Below are positions 17,480 to 26,881 of a stretch of DNA of 64,000 nt, one piece after another. Source of the DNA: Cytophagales bacterium (GTDB lineage: Bacteria; Bacteroidota; Bacteroidia; Cytophagales; Spirosomataceae); the NCBI GenBank assembly GCA_013298025.1, contig JAAFJE010000001.1, positions 248,001 through 312,000 of the forward strand. Reading direction: 5' to 3'. The notes beneath the pieces were generated by a model that saw nothing but the letters and a program-made list of their open reading frames with translations, searched no databases and had not been told where the DNA came from. A program made the position numbers and the translations under genes. Numbering within the stretch: the first letter of the stretch is position 1; each line of letters opens with the position of its first letter.

Positions 17480-18499
17480 CTAGGCATCAAACGTAATGAC
17501 CAATTTCCCAATGGTTGTACCCGATTCTAATTGTGCATGGGCTTGTTGAAAAGTGCTTGCCTTGAGTCCTTGTAGCGTTGTGGTATGCGTAGAAGTCAAA
17601 ACGCCCTCGTCCAACAAAGCCGCCACACGGGTAAGAATATGGTGTTGCTCAATCATATCGTCGGTTTGATAAGTTGAACGGGTAAACATAAACTCCCAAG
17701 AAAAGCTTACACTTTTAGTTTTGAGTTTATTCAACACCACTGGCGTAGCACTTCCTGTAATAGAATTGATGTGTCCTTGTGGCTTAATCAACTCTGCCAT
17801 GCTATCCCAATAATAATTGGTATCAACTACATCGTAAATAAAATCGACATATTGAAATCCTGCTTGACGCACTTCATTGACCAAATCTTTGTGATTGACC
17901 ACCACGTCGGCACCCATTTTTTCGCACCAAGCCTTTGTTTCAGGGCGAGATGCCGTTGCGATAACCCTAAGCCCCAAGAGCTTTTTGGCTAACTGAATCG
18001 CAATAGAACCCACACCGCCAGCACCGCCAATAATCAAGATGGTTTTACCCGCATCTTTTTCTGGACTCAAACGCATTCGGTCGAATAGCGTTTCCCAAGC
18101 TGTTAGCACCGTTAGGGGCATAGCCGCCGCCGCTTCGATACCGATGTTTTGAGGTTTTTTACCTACAATTCTTTCATCAATCAATTGGTATTCGGCATTG
18201 CTTCCTGCTTGCGTAATGTCGCCAGCATAATATACGGCATCGCCAACGGCAAAGAGCGTTACGGCTTCGCCCACCGCTTCTACCACACCCACGGCATCCC
18301 AACCAATCACTTTGGGGTTTTCTAGCACAACATTTTTAGCCGCATTTTGACGAATCTTAAAATCGACAGGATTGACCGATACGGCCTGTATTTTTACCAA
18401 CAGTTGATGGCCCGTGGGCACGGGCGTAGGAAGGTCAAATTCGATAAAACTTTCTGGTGCAGTAATAGGAAGTGACGTTTTAAATCCGATAGCTTTCAT
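17480..18499 (-). CDS. Zinc-binding-alcohol-dehydrogenase-family (quinone-oxidoreductase-like) MDR oxidoreductase
   Basis: A 339-residue medium-chain dehydrogenase/reductase that probably reduces quinones or activated double bonds with NADPH. Visible: GroES-like N-terminal domain (VKIQAVSVNPVDFKIRQN, IGWDAVGVVEAVG), nucleotide-binding motif ILIIGGAGGVGSIAIQLAK, and the later phrase INSITGS. The catalytic-zinc Cys/His set of true alcohol dehydrogenases is absent, despite the family name (the type often annotated as TIGR02817). It is a single gene, convergent with ccoG; substrate unknown. Confidence 0.88.
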   Translation of the reverse strand: MKAIGFKTSLPITAPESFIEFDLPTPVPTGHQLLVKIQAVSVNPVDFKIRQNAAKNVVLENPKVIGWDAVGVVEAVGEAVTLFAVGDAVYYAGDITQAGSNAEYQLIDERIVGKKPQNIGIEAAAAMPLTVLTAWETLFDRMRLSPEKDAGKTILIIGGAGGVGSIAIQLAKKLLGLRVIATASRPETKAWCEKMGADVVVNHKDLVNEVRQAGFQYVDFIYDVVDTNYYWDSMAELIKPQGHINSITGSATPVVLNKLKTKSVSFSWEFMFTRSTYQTDDMIEQHHILTRVAALLDEGVLTSTHTTTLQGLKASTFQQAHAQLESGTTIGKLVITFDA

Positions 18500-18652
18500 G
18501 TTTGATAAAGGTAAATGTTATACGATTTGTTTACAGAACTGTTTTAACAGGCTACAAAGTTCCTACAAAACCTTAATTAACACACTCGCACACCACAGGA
18601 CGCTACAACATGCTTGTTGGATTAAATTCGTTGAAAATTTAACCGTAGAATC

Positions 18653-20023
18653 ATGAAACACATTCATACTTTTCTGGTATTGCTTTGTTTATCAGCAAGT
18701 TTTATCATTGATACTCCTCCACAGGTTGGTGTAAAAGCAATTCATATAAAAGCTCCTTTTGCCATGCCTGCCATTGCAGTACCCGATTTTAGTCGTGCGA
18801 AACGCTTTTCGATTATTGATTTTGGGGCTGTGCCAAACAACCAAGCACAAACGACGCTCGCTATTGCCCGTGCGATTGAGGCCGCACACAAAGCTGGAGG
18901 AGGCAGTGTTGTTGTACCCAAAGGGGAATGGCTTACGGGTAAAATTCACCTCAAAAGCAATGTCAATTTACATCTCGACAAAGATGCCATTTTGCTTTTT
19001 TCAGGCAACCCTAGCGATTATCTGCCTGCCGTGCATAGTACTTGGGAAGGCATGGAATGTTATAATTATTCGCCTCTGATTTATGCTTATCAGTGTAAAA
19101 ATGTGGCCATTACGGGCGAAGGCACTGTAAAAGCACAAATGGATACTTGGAAAGTATGGTTTGCTCGTCCTAAACCACACATGGAAAGCATCAAGCGTTT
19201 GTACAATTTGGCTATTACTTACACGCCTGTTGAACAACGCCAGATGGTCAACGATACGGCACATTTGCGTCCGCAGTTTATTCAATTCAATCGTTGTGAA
19301 AATGTATTGCTCGAAGGTATTGCTATCAAAGACAGCCCCTTCTGGACTATCCACCCTTATTTATGTAAAAACGTGGTAGTCAGAAAAGTAAATGTTTATG
19401 CACACGGACACAACAACGATGGCATCGACCCAGAAATGAGCCAAAATGTGCTGATAGAAAACTGCGTTTTCGACCAAGGCGATGATGCCGTGGCCATTAA
19501 ATCGGGAAGAAATCCTGAAGGTTGGCGTTTGAAAACACCTTCCAAAAACATTGTTATCAGGAATTGTACCGTTAAAAACGGACATCAATTGGTGGCTATT
19601 GGCAGTGAGCTATCGGGTGGTATTGAAAATGTATTCATCGAAAATTGTGAGGTGATTGATGGAGCGAAGCTTTTTCATTTATTGTTTATCAAAACCAACG
19701 AACGCATGGGCGGTTATGTAAAGAATATCTATGTCAATCATGTAAAATCGGGCAAGATAGACCAAGGTATTTTGGGCATCGAAACGGACGTGCTTTACCA
19801 ATGGCGTAACCTTGTGCCTACCCATGAAAAACGCCTTACGCCCATCCAAAACGTATTGCTCAACGACGTTTCGGCTACTGATGTAAAGTTTATTTCAAGA
19901 ATTTTAGGTCAAAAAGAATTGCCTATCAAACATATTCAACTAAAAAATGTACACGCTACGCTGGTGCAAGATAAGCCTGCCATTCATGAAAATGTGGAAG
20001 GGTTTGAAACCGTAGGTTATTAA
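18653..20023 (+). CDS. Glycoside hydrolase family 28 (polygalacturonase-like)
   Basis: Exported pectin-degrading hydrolase, 456 residues. It has a signal sequence (MKHIHTFLVLLCLSASFII), an N-terminal segment RFSIIDFGAVPNN...TLAIARAIEAAHKAGGGSVVVP typical of pectate-lyase-like beta-helices, and GH28 catalytic motifs: HNNDGIDPE (near residue 253, NxD), QGDDAVAIKSG (~276, DD), NGHQLVAIGSE (GH motif) and IKTNER (RIK-like). It cleaves alpha-1,4-galacturonosyl or related linkages. It faces the GH39 gene convergently; the two may act on plant cell-wall material. The gene is flanked downstream by a long inverted-repeat structure. Confidence 0.92.
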   Translation: MKHIHTFLVLLCLSASFIIDTPPQVGVKAIHIKAPFAMPAIAVPDFSRAKRFSIIDFGAVPNNQAQTTLAIARAIEAAHKAGGGSVVVPKGEWLTGKIHLKSNVNLHLDKDAILLFSGNPSDYLPAVHSTWEGMECYNYSPLIYAYQCKNVAITGEGTVKAQMDTWKVWFARPKPHMESIKRLYNLAITYTPVEQRQMVNDTAHLRPQFIQFNRCENVLLEGIAIKDSPFWTIHPYLCKNVVVRKVNVYAHGHNNDGIDPEMSQNVLIENCVFDQGDDAVAIKSGRNPEGWRLKTPSKNIVIRNCTVKNGHQLVAIGSELSGGIENVFIENCEVIDGAKLFHLLFIKTNERMGGYVKNIYVNHVKSGKIDQGILGIETDVLYQWRNLVPTHEKRLTPIQNVLLNDVSATDVKFISRILGQKELPIKHIQLKNVHATLVQDKPAIHENVEGFETVGY

Positions 20024-20215
20024 GTTAGTGAGTTGTGAATGAGCGAGTTGTGAGTTAATGAGTTAGTGAGTTGTGAGTTAATATTTTTCTAAATCAAATA
20101 GCTAAATCTAATTTTGATTAAAAAGATAAAAGTCGATAAAAAAATATTTAACTTACGCTATTATCAATTCTCTTATTCACAACTCACTCATTCACAACTC
20201 GCTCATTCACAACTC
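20022..20215. repeat. Long hairpin made of GAGTTGTGA-type repeats
   Basis: Left arm 20030-20053 is an exact 24-base inverted match to 20192-20215. Both arms consist of degenerate copies of gagttgtga/gagttagtga. The loop (20054-20191) is AT-rich. It sits between convergent GH genes and may serve as terminator, but the arms are longer and more repetitive than a standard one. Confidence 0.75.
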
Positions 20216-20250
20216 AATAACACCTGCTTCATTAGCACATCATTATCTTA

Positions 20251-21939
20251 TTAGTCTTTCCAATCTAATCTTATCAACGAAACACCTTGCCTAGGTAAGG
20301 TAATAGGAAGATTCAGCACTCCTGTAGGAGTTGGGGCATAGCTTGGCGATGTAAGCAAGGTAAGTTGTCCTGTTTTTTCTAACAAGCGTATTTGCTCTTC
20401 ACTCGGATTTTGAGGCGAACCCATTTTTTTCCATGCCTCATACGCATTGCTGTTTTCATGGTCGATGCGATAATGGGAAATTTTCACTTGCTTGCTTGGT
20501 AAACCTTTGATTGATAAAGCAATATGGGCAGCTTCGGCAGGCAGGTCGTCGTCATGATAATTCCAAAGCATTACGGCGGCGGCATGGCTATCTTTGGTTG
20601 CCAAGGCATTGATGTCGGCGGCTTTTCTTACGCTCGAATCCCGCACGGCTGTAAAGGCATACGCCAAATCGCCCGATACCTCTACCCTACTCCCCGACAT
20701 CAACCCGTACATTCTGAACACATTCAGTACGGGTTTGTCGATTCCATTGGTAGCTAAATCTCTGAATCCATAAAAATACGGTTGATTTTCAAACTCAAAC
20801 GACCAACTTACCGCTCCCAACAAATTTACTTTATAATAATCGGCCAAGGCATATTTACGAGCAAAAGCAGCGGCGGTATAGCTCGAATACATTGTACCAT
20901 TGCGGTAAGCATTTTGCGGATTCGTTTTTAGTCCGCAAGCCGCACAGCCTTCGGGGTCTGATTCACCAATAATAATAGGCAAATGTTTGAGCGTAGGATA
21001 CGACGCTACAATCCGAAACCCTTCTGAAATATCTCTCAGTTGCGTACCCAAATTCATTTGTACGTGACCGTTCACCATTTTGGGCGAGCCTTTGGCATGA
21101 AAAGTGATAAAGTCGATAGGCGAACCAATTTTTCCCGTAGCATAATTTTTACCCGAAACACAATGCGTCAGGAAGGTTTTCAAAAAAGTAGCCGCTTTGT
21201 CCCAACTTGGGCCCGTTGTTTCGGGGCCACCCAAACGAATACTCGGCAAAGCCTTTTTGGCTGCCTGAGCCGTATAATCATAGAGCTTGCAATACTCTTC
21301 AACCGTGCCACTCCAGTAGCCAATATTAGGTTCGTTCCAAAGTTCCCAATACCACGACTCCACTTCGGCTTTGCCATATTTTTCAACCGAATGTTTTACC
21401 CAAGCATACACCAAATCGGCCCATTTTTGGTAATCTTTGGGGGGATAAGTCCAGCCTGTGTAAATTTGATTATAGGTTTTGTCAGGATTCCAGTGGTGTT
21501 CGTAAGGTTGTGGTTTGATAGACAACGCTTCGGGCATAAAGCTAAATTGTGCCAAAGGCTTGATGCCTCTTTGCAAATACGTATCAAAAATTTTATCCAC
21601 GATTGTCCAATCATAGATAGGTTTACCGTTGGCATCTTCGGTATAAACATTGGTCGAGCCCCATTTCATCGTGAGCGTATCATGCCCAGAGGTAAGCATA
21701 TTATGAGCCCGAAAATAGACGGGTACAGGACTTAGTTGGCTCAACTCGGTAAGCAATTTTTTACCGTCTTTCATGTAGGCATAGTTGGGTTCGTCGGCAC
21801 CAAACCACGCCCAAATGGGACGCATATCGCCTGTTTTTTTGGTCAAATCTACCTTAATACGTAGGCTAGACGAAGACGTTTGTGCGTAACTCCAAGCACA
21901 GAGATGTACGCAAAAGAGTAGTATAAATAGTTTTTTCAT
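20251..21939 (-). CDS. Glycoside hydrolase family 39-like (beta-xylosidase type)
   Basis: Exported glycosidase, about 562 residues. It has a signal peptide (MKKLFILLFCVHLCAWSYAQ) and a TIM-barrel domain with SWYWELWNEPNIGYW, in which the Glu of NEP (about residue 203) is the likely acid/base. IIIGESDPEGC (about residue 325) likely provides the nucleophile. A C-terminal beta domain reads AHIALSIKGLPSKQVKISHYRIDHENSNAYEAW, as in GH39 beta-xylosidases. The start at 21939 places the signal peptide at the N-terminus; an upstream in-frame start at 21978 is not needed. Xylan or other hemicellulose side chains are the likely substrate; specificity is unproven. Confidence 0.85.
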   Translation of the reverse strand: MKKLFILLFCVHLCAWSYAQTSSSSLRIKVDLTKKTGDMRPIWAWFGADEPNYAYMKDGKKLLTELSQLSPVPVYFRAHNMLTSGHDTLTMKWGSTNVYTEDANGKPIYDWTIVDKIFDTYLQRGIKPLAQFSFMPEALSIKPQPYEHHWNPDKTYNQIYTGWTYPPKDYQKWADLVYAWVKHSVEKYGKAEVESWYWELWNEPNIGYWSGTVEEYCKLYDYTAQAAKKALPSIRLGGPETTGPSWDKAATFLKTFLTHCVSGKNYATGKIGSPIDFITFHAKGSPKMVNGHVQMNLGTQLRDISEGFRIVASYPTLKHLPIIIGESDPEGCAACGLKTNPQNAYRNGTMYSSYTAAAFARKYALADYYKVNLLGAVSWSFEFENQPYFYGFRDLATNGIDKPVLNVFRMYGLMSGSRVEVSGDLAYAFTAVRDSSVRKAADINALATKDSHAAAVMLWNYHDDDLPAEAAHIALSIKGLPSKQVKISHYRIDHENSNAYEAWKKMGSPQNPSEEQIRLLEKTGQLTLLTSPSYAPTPTGVLNLPITLPRQGVSLIRLDWKD

Positions 21940-22288
21940 AGTGAGGTTATGGACAAATATCGGGCAAAAGCAATACATGGGTACTCGCTCCTTCCTTCCA
22001 TTGCCACAATGCTAAATGGTTGATTTGTTTAGGGCAAGTACGTATTTTTTTGGCATTTTTTCGTATGCCTTTGTCGGCTTTTCGGTCAAAATACCCAAAC
22101 CTCCTCTTTTTTCCCTGTTGGTCGGCTATCTTTCGTCTATTTCTTACCGTTTACTAAATAACCCATCAATTTCTCCTATACTTTTTCCCTCCCAATCAAA
22201 TTAAGGCTCACCGATAGGAAAATGCACCTGCCATTCCATATCGAAAAGCATATTCTTACACTATTGTACATTTTAAACCTTTAACAAC
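21940..22288. other. Intergenic region without a supported gene
   Basis: About 350 bases. A 62-codon open frame at 22016-22204 has no recognisable features and unusual composition. I see no strong hairpin. Confidence 0.45.
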
Positions 22289-22768
22289 ATGAGTAACACC
22301 AACAGAATCTCAGCCGTTTTGCCTGATGCAGACAAAGCCGCTACCCTCGCTTTACTTGAACAAGTAAAAAGCAAATTGCCATTTTTGATTAGTACGCCCA
22401 GCACCGAAAGCACCAACAGAGTGATGGGTCCCAAGAGTGTGGAGTATGTAAACTTGTGTTTGGAAGGAGCAAAAACCTATCCGAACAAAATGACGGGAGA
22501 TTTTGATACACCAGAATTGGAAAGAGATGTTGCGTTGATTAACCAGCTATGGAGTGTGAGGATAGCTGTGGCAGATTTATTGGATAAAATAGACGACACC
22601 ATGTCGGCAGCGAGTTCGGATGCGATGAATGCTTCAGATAAGGCTTACAGATTACTCAAGGCAGCCTCCAATGAAGACGGTTCGATGAAAGATTTGGTCA
22701 ACAGAATTGCCCAACGATACAAACGCAAGCCCCCCACCAAAGGAAACAATGGGGATACCACCGTATAA
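22289..22768 (+). CDS. Conserved hypothetical protein (159 residues)
   Basis: Soluble, mostly alpha-helical protein without a signal peptide or membrane segment. Visible features: LPDADKAATLALLEQVKSKL near the start, LERDVALINQLWSVRIAVADLLDKI in the middle, and a basic, Pro-rich C-terminus (RYKRKPPTKGNNGDTTV). I do not recognise a catalytic motif. Its coding style is Bacteroidota-like. It is immediately followed by the first composite repeat (hairpin at 22779, array from 22820), and it may be the first cassette of the island. Function unknown. Confidence 0.7.
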   Translation: MSNTNRISAVLPDADKAATLALLEQVKSKLPFLISTPSTESTNRVMGPKSVEYVNLCLEGAKTYPNKMTGDFDTPELERDVALINQLWSVRIAVADLLDKIDDTMSAASSDAMNASDKAYRLLKAASNEDGSMKDLVNRIAQRYKRKPPTKGNNGDTTV

Positions 22769-22778
22769 ACTTTAAACC

Positions 22779-22812
22779 AAAGCGTAGCCTTTCGTTTGTT
22801 GGGCTACGCTTT
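22779..22812 (+). terminator. Composite repeat, locus 1: GCGTAGCC hairpin
   Basis: AAAGCGTAGCC (22779-22789) pairs with GGCTACGCTTT (22802-22812). Loci 2 and 4 share the stem but have a different loop. It stands 10 bases after the stop of the 159-residue gene and directly before the 21-bp array. Confidence 0.8.
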
Positions 22813-22819
22813 GACTGAC

Positions 22820-23070
22820 GAGTATCATTTTAATGCTTGGGAGGATTAAAATAGGACTCAGGAGCATTGAAATGATGCTTGGAAGGACTAAAATGGGACT
22901 ATTGAGCATTAAAATGATGCTTGGGAGGATTAAAATGGGACTATTGAGCATTAAAATGATGCTTGGAAGGATTAAAACGGGACTATTGAGCATTAAAATG
23001 ATGCTTGGGAGGATTAAAATAGGACTCAGGAGCATGGAAATGATACTCGTGAGAGTTAAAACGATGCTTA
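22820..23070 (+). repeat. 21-bp tandem repeat array, locus 1 (about 12 units)
   Basis: Contiguous 21-bp units with consensus start GAGCATTAAAATGATGCT plus a variable 3-base junction. Units alternate between ATGATGCT- and ATGGGACT-type forms, giving a 42-bp higher-order period. The first unit (22820-22838, GAGTATCATTTTAATGCTT) is inverted relative to the others. There are no spacers. Open frames cross it on both strands only because 21 is a multiple of 3. Confidence 0.9.
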
Positions 23071-23909
23071 AATATTGCTATTAAAAGCAATTGGATATTT
23101 TGAAGTAAATACTTAGTTTTAATAAATTTAAACAAGCTAACGAGTTCAGATTCACATAATATAACCGCTATAAACTTTAAAAAACAGCGTGTTGTGGGAA
23201 TTATATATTCGTTGGCGGCAAGCTTAGGAGGAAAAACCTTGCGGACGGAAAATTTTCTACGGGAAAAGCTTTTGGTATTTGTATTTTTCTGGGAAAGGTT
23301 AAGAAACGAAGTTGGGGTTTTTCGGCTGAGAATTGGGCTAAAAAATGTTTCTCGACGGATGTTTTTTAGGAACTTTTGGACTGAAAGGTTAAGCGACAAA
23401 GTTGGTTTTTTCGATTAAAATTGAGCCAGAAAATGCTTCTTGAAAGATATTTTATCAGCACTTTTGATGCTTTTGAAAAAAGGAAAACGGAAGTTTGACA
23501 ATTAGAAAAGACCTTCGTTTAGGACACGATTTTTCATGAATTGATACGAAATTGAGCTTGAAATGTAATGAAAAAAAGCTTGTCGGACGTTGGAAAAAGG
23601 AGCTTTTCGTTGGCTGGACAAGCGATTTGAAAGTGAATTTTTTCGTAAAATATTGATTTTTTATTTGCTGTTTGGACAAGATTTTCTATTTTAAATCATT
23701 GATAAACAGTGCTTTGATGCTAATTTTCAAAAAAACAAATTTAACCTTTTCCGAACGGACAAGGACAATTTGGCAAAGAAAGCCTGCCGCTAACATAGGC
23801 TTGTCGCTATGGCGGTTTAGGAATAGACTGAACGACAGAATTATAAATTAACATTGGAATAGGGTTGGGCGGAGTTGCTGGCAAATCGCCACAGCTACAA
23901 GCCTCGTCC
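23071..23909. other. Long non-coding stretch before the HerA pair, with a diverged 90-bp duplication
   Basis: No supported gene. Two adjacent, diverged copies of about 90 bp lie at 23293-23382 and 23383-about 23470, both starting GAAAGGTTAAG and both reaching an ACTTTTG near the end. A hairpin CCGC...CATAG / CTATG...GCGG lies at 23787-23815 with a 3-base bulge. The rest is AT-rich with scattered short degenerate phrases. Confidence 0.55.
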
Positions 23910-23924
23910 GTTGTGTGCTATGCT
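23910..23924 (+). repeat. Left inverted repeat flanking the DUF4297-HerA pair
   Basis: GTTGTGTGCTATGCT; its reverse complement occurs at 26882-26896 with one mismatch. The pair encloses exactly the two defense genes. Confidence 0.6.
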
Positions 23925-23980
23925 ATCGAACACTCTACTAACTTTAACAGTTGACAAAATAATTTATCAGATTAAACTCT

Positions 23981-25192
23981 ATGACAGACAGGACTGCGAT
24001 TGACACGATAAAAGGTTACTTCTACCAGTTCGACTATGCTATTGCAAAGTTGTTAGAATTAGGAAAAGATACAGACACAATTATTGTTGAAGGAATTGAA
24101 GATGTAGATATAAGCACAGCAACAGAAGAAACTGCAATTCAATGTAAGTATTATGCTAAGACAGAATACAATCATTCAGTAATTGCAAAACCTATTAGAC
24201 TAATGCTTGACCATTACAAAGAGGTAACAAATGGAACTAAGCAAAGAATAAACTACAAACTCTATGGTTATTTTCAGTCAGGACAAGCAAAGCTAACTTT
24301 GCCAATAGATTCAACTTTTCTCAAAGACCATTTTCTAACCTACACCGAAAATAAAGTAAAATACTATCACCATACAAAGCACAGCCTTACAGACGCTCAA
24401 TTAGACGATTTCATTTCACTACTTACTATAGACATTTCTGCTTTAGAATACCAAACACAAGTTTCAAAAATATCAACATTATTGATGAAGCAATTTGGTT
24501 GCAAGGCTTTTGAAGCCGAACATTTTTTCTACAACAATGCACTTAAAGTAATAAAAGACATTGCAGTCGAAAATGACATATCAAAAAGAAAAATAAGCAA
24601 GTCGGAGTTTTTGAAAAAAATTGACTTCAAAAGAATTTTATTCAATGAATGGTTTGTTGCATACAAGGGGGAAGCGAAATTATTTGCAGAATTAAGAACC
24701 CAATATTTCACAGGTTTAAACACCTCACCTTTTGAACGTTTTTTTATCATCGAAGTCCCAACCAAGAATTATGTAAGAGCAGAGCTAAAAGATTTAATCT
24801 TGACGATTTCAAGAAAGTGGTCGAAACTTTCTGCAAGAGAACCACGACCTTTCTGTCCTTACATTTATTTGCATAACATTCCTCCACAAGAGTTACTTGA
24901 TTTGAAGAAAGAACTTTTTTCAGAAGGTTTTACATTTATAGATGGATTTGATTTTGATGGTTCAGACTTTAATCCAAAATCAATTTGTAAAGCAGCAAAT
25001 AACGGCAACTCAATTAAACTTAAAATCCTCAATAAATTTGAACATATCGATTTAACTGTTAAGGAAATAAGCAAAACCAAAGAGATTTATCAGTTTTACA
25101 ATACTAATCCATTTTTTGGCATTTCATATCCAAGTGTAAGACAAGCACAAATTCAATTTGCACAATTAGCCGACATCAAAAAAATTATATAA
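23981..25192 (+). CDS. DUF4297-like nuclease, partner of HerA in an antiphage system
   Basis: A 403-residue protein that resembles DUF4297 proteins known from HerA-DUF4297 antiphage systems. The N-terminus has GYFYQFDYAIAKLLELG, then VEGIEDVDI (residues 36-44) and TAIQCKYY (51-58). This E...D...QxK arrangement is the PD-(D/E)xK nuclease core, with E40/D41, Q54 and K56 as candidate catalytic residues. The remainder is helical without a recognised fold. The stop is one base before the HerA start codon, so the two are translationally coupled. Expected role: DNA cleavage triggered or powered by the HerA hexamer during phage infection. Family-level assignment is by motif reading and gene pairing. 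Confidence 0.78.
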   Translation: MTDRTAIDTIKGYFYQFDYAIAKLLELGKDTDTIIVEGIEDVDISTATEETAIQCKYYAKTEYNHSVIAKPIRLMLDHYKEVTNGTKQRINYKLYGYFQSGQAKLTLPIDSTFLKDHFLTYTENKVKYYHHTKHSLTDAQLDDFISLLTIDISALEYQTQVSKISTLLMKQFGCKAFEAEHFFYNNALKVIKDIAVENDISKRKISKSEFLKKIDFKRILFNEWFVAYKGEAKLFAELRTQYFTGLNTSPFERFFIIEVPTKNYVRAELKDLILTISRKWSKLSAREPRPFCPYIYLHNIPPQELLDLKKELFSEGFTFIDGFDFDGSDFNPKSICKAANNGNSIKLKILNKFEHIDLTVKEISKTKEIYQFYNTNPFFGISYPSVRQAQIQFAQLADIKKII

Positions 25193-25193
25193 A

Positions 25194-26873
25194 ATGGCAG
25201 ACGAAGTTGAAAAAATAAATGCAGAAGTAATTGCGGTTTATCCAGACAAAATAAAAATTGTCGTTGACAATCTTGAAGACTTTAGATTAGCAGGTGAGGC
25301 TTTACAAGTCGGTTCCTACCTAAAAATTTCAGACAATGAAAATGCTATATTAATGGCAATAATTGAAAACTTCTCAATCATCGTAAATGATGTAGGAAAA
25401 AGAGATTATGCAATCGAAGCACTTCCATTAGGGATGATAAAAAATGGCAAGTTCATAAGAGGAGGAGATTCTTTAGCTATTCCACCAAAAAAAGTTGAAC
25501 CTGCAACGGAAGAAGAAATTAAAAAAATATACGAGCAATCAATTGAGCAAAAGGAGAAATTTACTTTTGCTTCCTTATCTTCTAATTCAAACATAAGAAT
25601 ATCAGTAAACGGAAATAAATTTTTCAATAAACATATTGCAATAGTTGGTTCAACAGGTTCGGGAAAATCACATACTTTATCTACGATTATACAAAAAGCA
25701 GTTTCAGAAAAAAATGGTAATTTTTCAATCAACAACTCTCACGTTATCATATTTGATATTCATTCAGAATATAAGTCAGCATTTCCAAAAGCTAACTTTA
25801 TTGACATTAAAAATTTAGTATTGCCATATTGGCTTTTAAACAGTGAAGAACTTGAAGAATTCTTTTTGGATACGGAAGCGAATGACCACAATCAAAAATT
25901 TATTTTTAAAGAAGCGATTGTTACAGACAGAAAAAAGCATTTTAAGGGGGTAGAAGCCAATAAAAACAAAATTCACTATGATTCACCTTTATACTTCGAC
26001 ATTGACTATGTTTTAGAATACGCTAAATTTAAAAACACAGAATTAGTTGATTCGGGAGAAGTATATGCTGCAAGTAATAAAGAAAAAGCTGGGCAACCTA
26101 AACTTACAAATGGCAGCCTAAATGGAAAACTAACAAATTTTGTAAACCGCTTAGAAAATAAAATAAACGATAACAGACTTGCCTTTTTACTTTCACAAAA
26201 ATCAAAAGACATAACTTTTGAAGAAACACTAAACCAATTATTAGGCTACCAAGCTGGCAAGCAATCTAATGTTACTGTCATAGACCTTAGCGGCGTTCCT
26301 TTTGAAGTTTTAAGTATTACTGTTTCTTTAATTTCCAGAATGATTTTTGAATATGGCTATTTCTACAAACGATTAAGAAGTGCCAAAGACCCAAATGAAA
26401 AAATCAATAATGACATACCTATTTTGCTTGTTTACGAAGAAGCACACAAATATGTACCGCATAGCGATTTAGTTAAGTATCGTTCTTCAAAAAAATCAAT
26501 TGAACGAATTGCAAAAGAAGGAAGAAAATATGGTGTTACTCTGCTTCTTGCAAGTCAAAGACCATCCGAAATTTCCGAAACAATATTTTCACAATGCAAC
26601 AACTTTATTGCCATGCGTTTGACAAACCCTGTTGACCAAGGCTATGTAAAAAAACTTCTTCCCGACACTTTAGGAACTCTAATTGATACAATGCCATCAT
26701 TGAAACAAGGTGAAGCACTACTTGTTGGAGAATCAATTATTTTACCTTCCATTGTTCAAATTGACAGATGTACAAACGAACCATCATCTAATGATATACC
26801 GTATTGGGAACTTTGGAAAGAAGAATGGAAGAACATGAGCATTGAAGAAATTAAAACAGAATGGTATAGCTAA
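25194..26873 (+). CDS. herA: HerA-type ATPase of the DUF4297-HerA defense system
   Basis: A 559-residue FtsK/HerA-superfamily DNA translocase. It has an N-terminal HAS-barrel-like beta domain (~1-110), Walker A GSTGSGKSHT (residues 152-161), an IIFDIHSEY strand, Walker B with catalytic Glu in IPILLVYEEAHKYVP (~407-421), a sensor/arginine region in LLLASQRPSEISETIFSQCN, and the closing LPSIVQIDR. Archaeal HerA acts in end resection with NurA; bacterial copies next to a nuclease act in phage defense. The nuclease gene directly upstream supports the second role. AT-rich codon use compared with the flanking chromosome suggests acquisition by transfer. Confidence 0.92.
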   Translation: MADEVEKINAEVIAVYPDKIKIVVDNLEDFRLAGEALQVGSYLKISDNENAILMAIIENFSIIVNDVGKRDYAIEALPLGMIKNGKFIRGGDSLAIPPKKVEPATEEEIKKIYEQSIEQKEKFTFASLSSNSNIRISVNGNKFFNKHIAIVGSTGSGKSHTLSTIIQKAVSEKNGNFSINNSHVIIFDIHSEYKSAFPKANFIDIKNLVLPYWLLNSEELEEFFLDTEANDHNQKFIFKEAIVTDRKKHFKGVEANKNKIHYDSPLYFDIDYVLEYAKFKNTELVDSGEVYAASNKEKAGQPKLTNGSLNGKLTNFVNRLENKINDNRLAFLLSQKSKDITFEETLNQLLGYQAGKQSNVTVIDLSGVPFEVLSITVSLISRMIFEYGYFYKRLRSAKDPNEKINNDIPILLVYEEAHKYVPHSDLVKYRSSKKSIERIAKEGRKYGVTLLLASQRPSEISETIFSQCNNFIAMRLTNPVDQGYVKKLLPDTLGTLIDTMPSLKQGEALLVGESIILPSIVQIDRCTNEPSSNDIPYWELWKEEWKNMSIEEIKTEWYS

Positions 26874-26881
26874 GCGTAAAC

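Noticed and set aside
22016-22204. 62-codon frame between the GH39 and hypothetical genes
   Set aside because: Composition is unlike neighbouring genes, and no family features or start signals are seen.
22772-23084. Open frames through the locus 1 array on both strands (repeat proteins rich in Ile/Leu/Met)
   Set aside because: The 21-bp period is a multiple of three, so both strands stay open automatically. The frames have no conserved start, no ribosome-binding support and equal openness on both strands.
23194-23418. 74-codon frame in the non-coding stretch before the HerA pair
   Set aside because: It lies across the diverged 90-bp duplication and shows no protein-like conservation between the copies.
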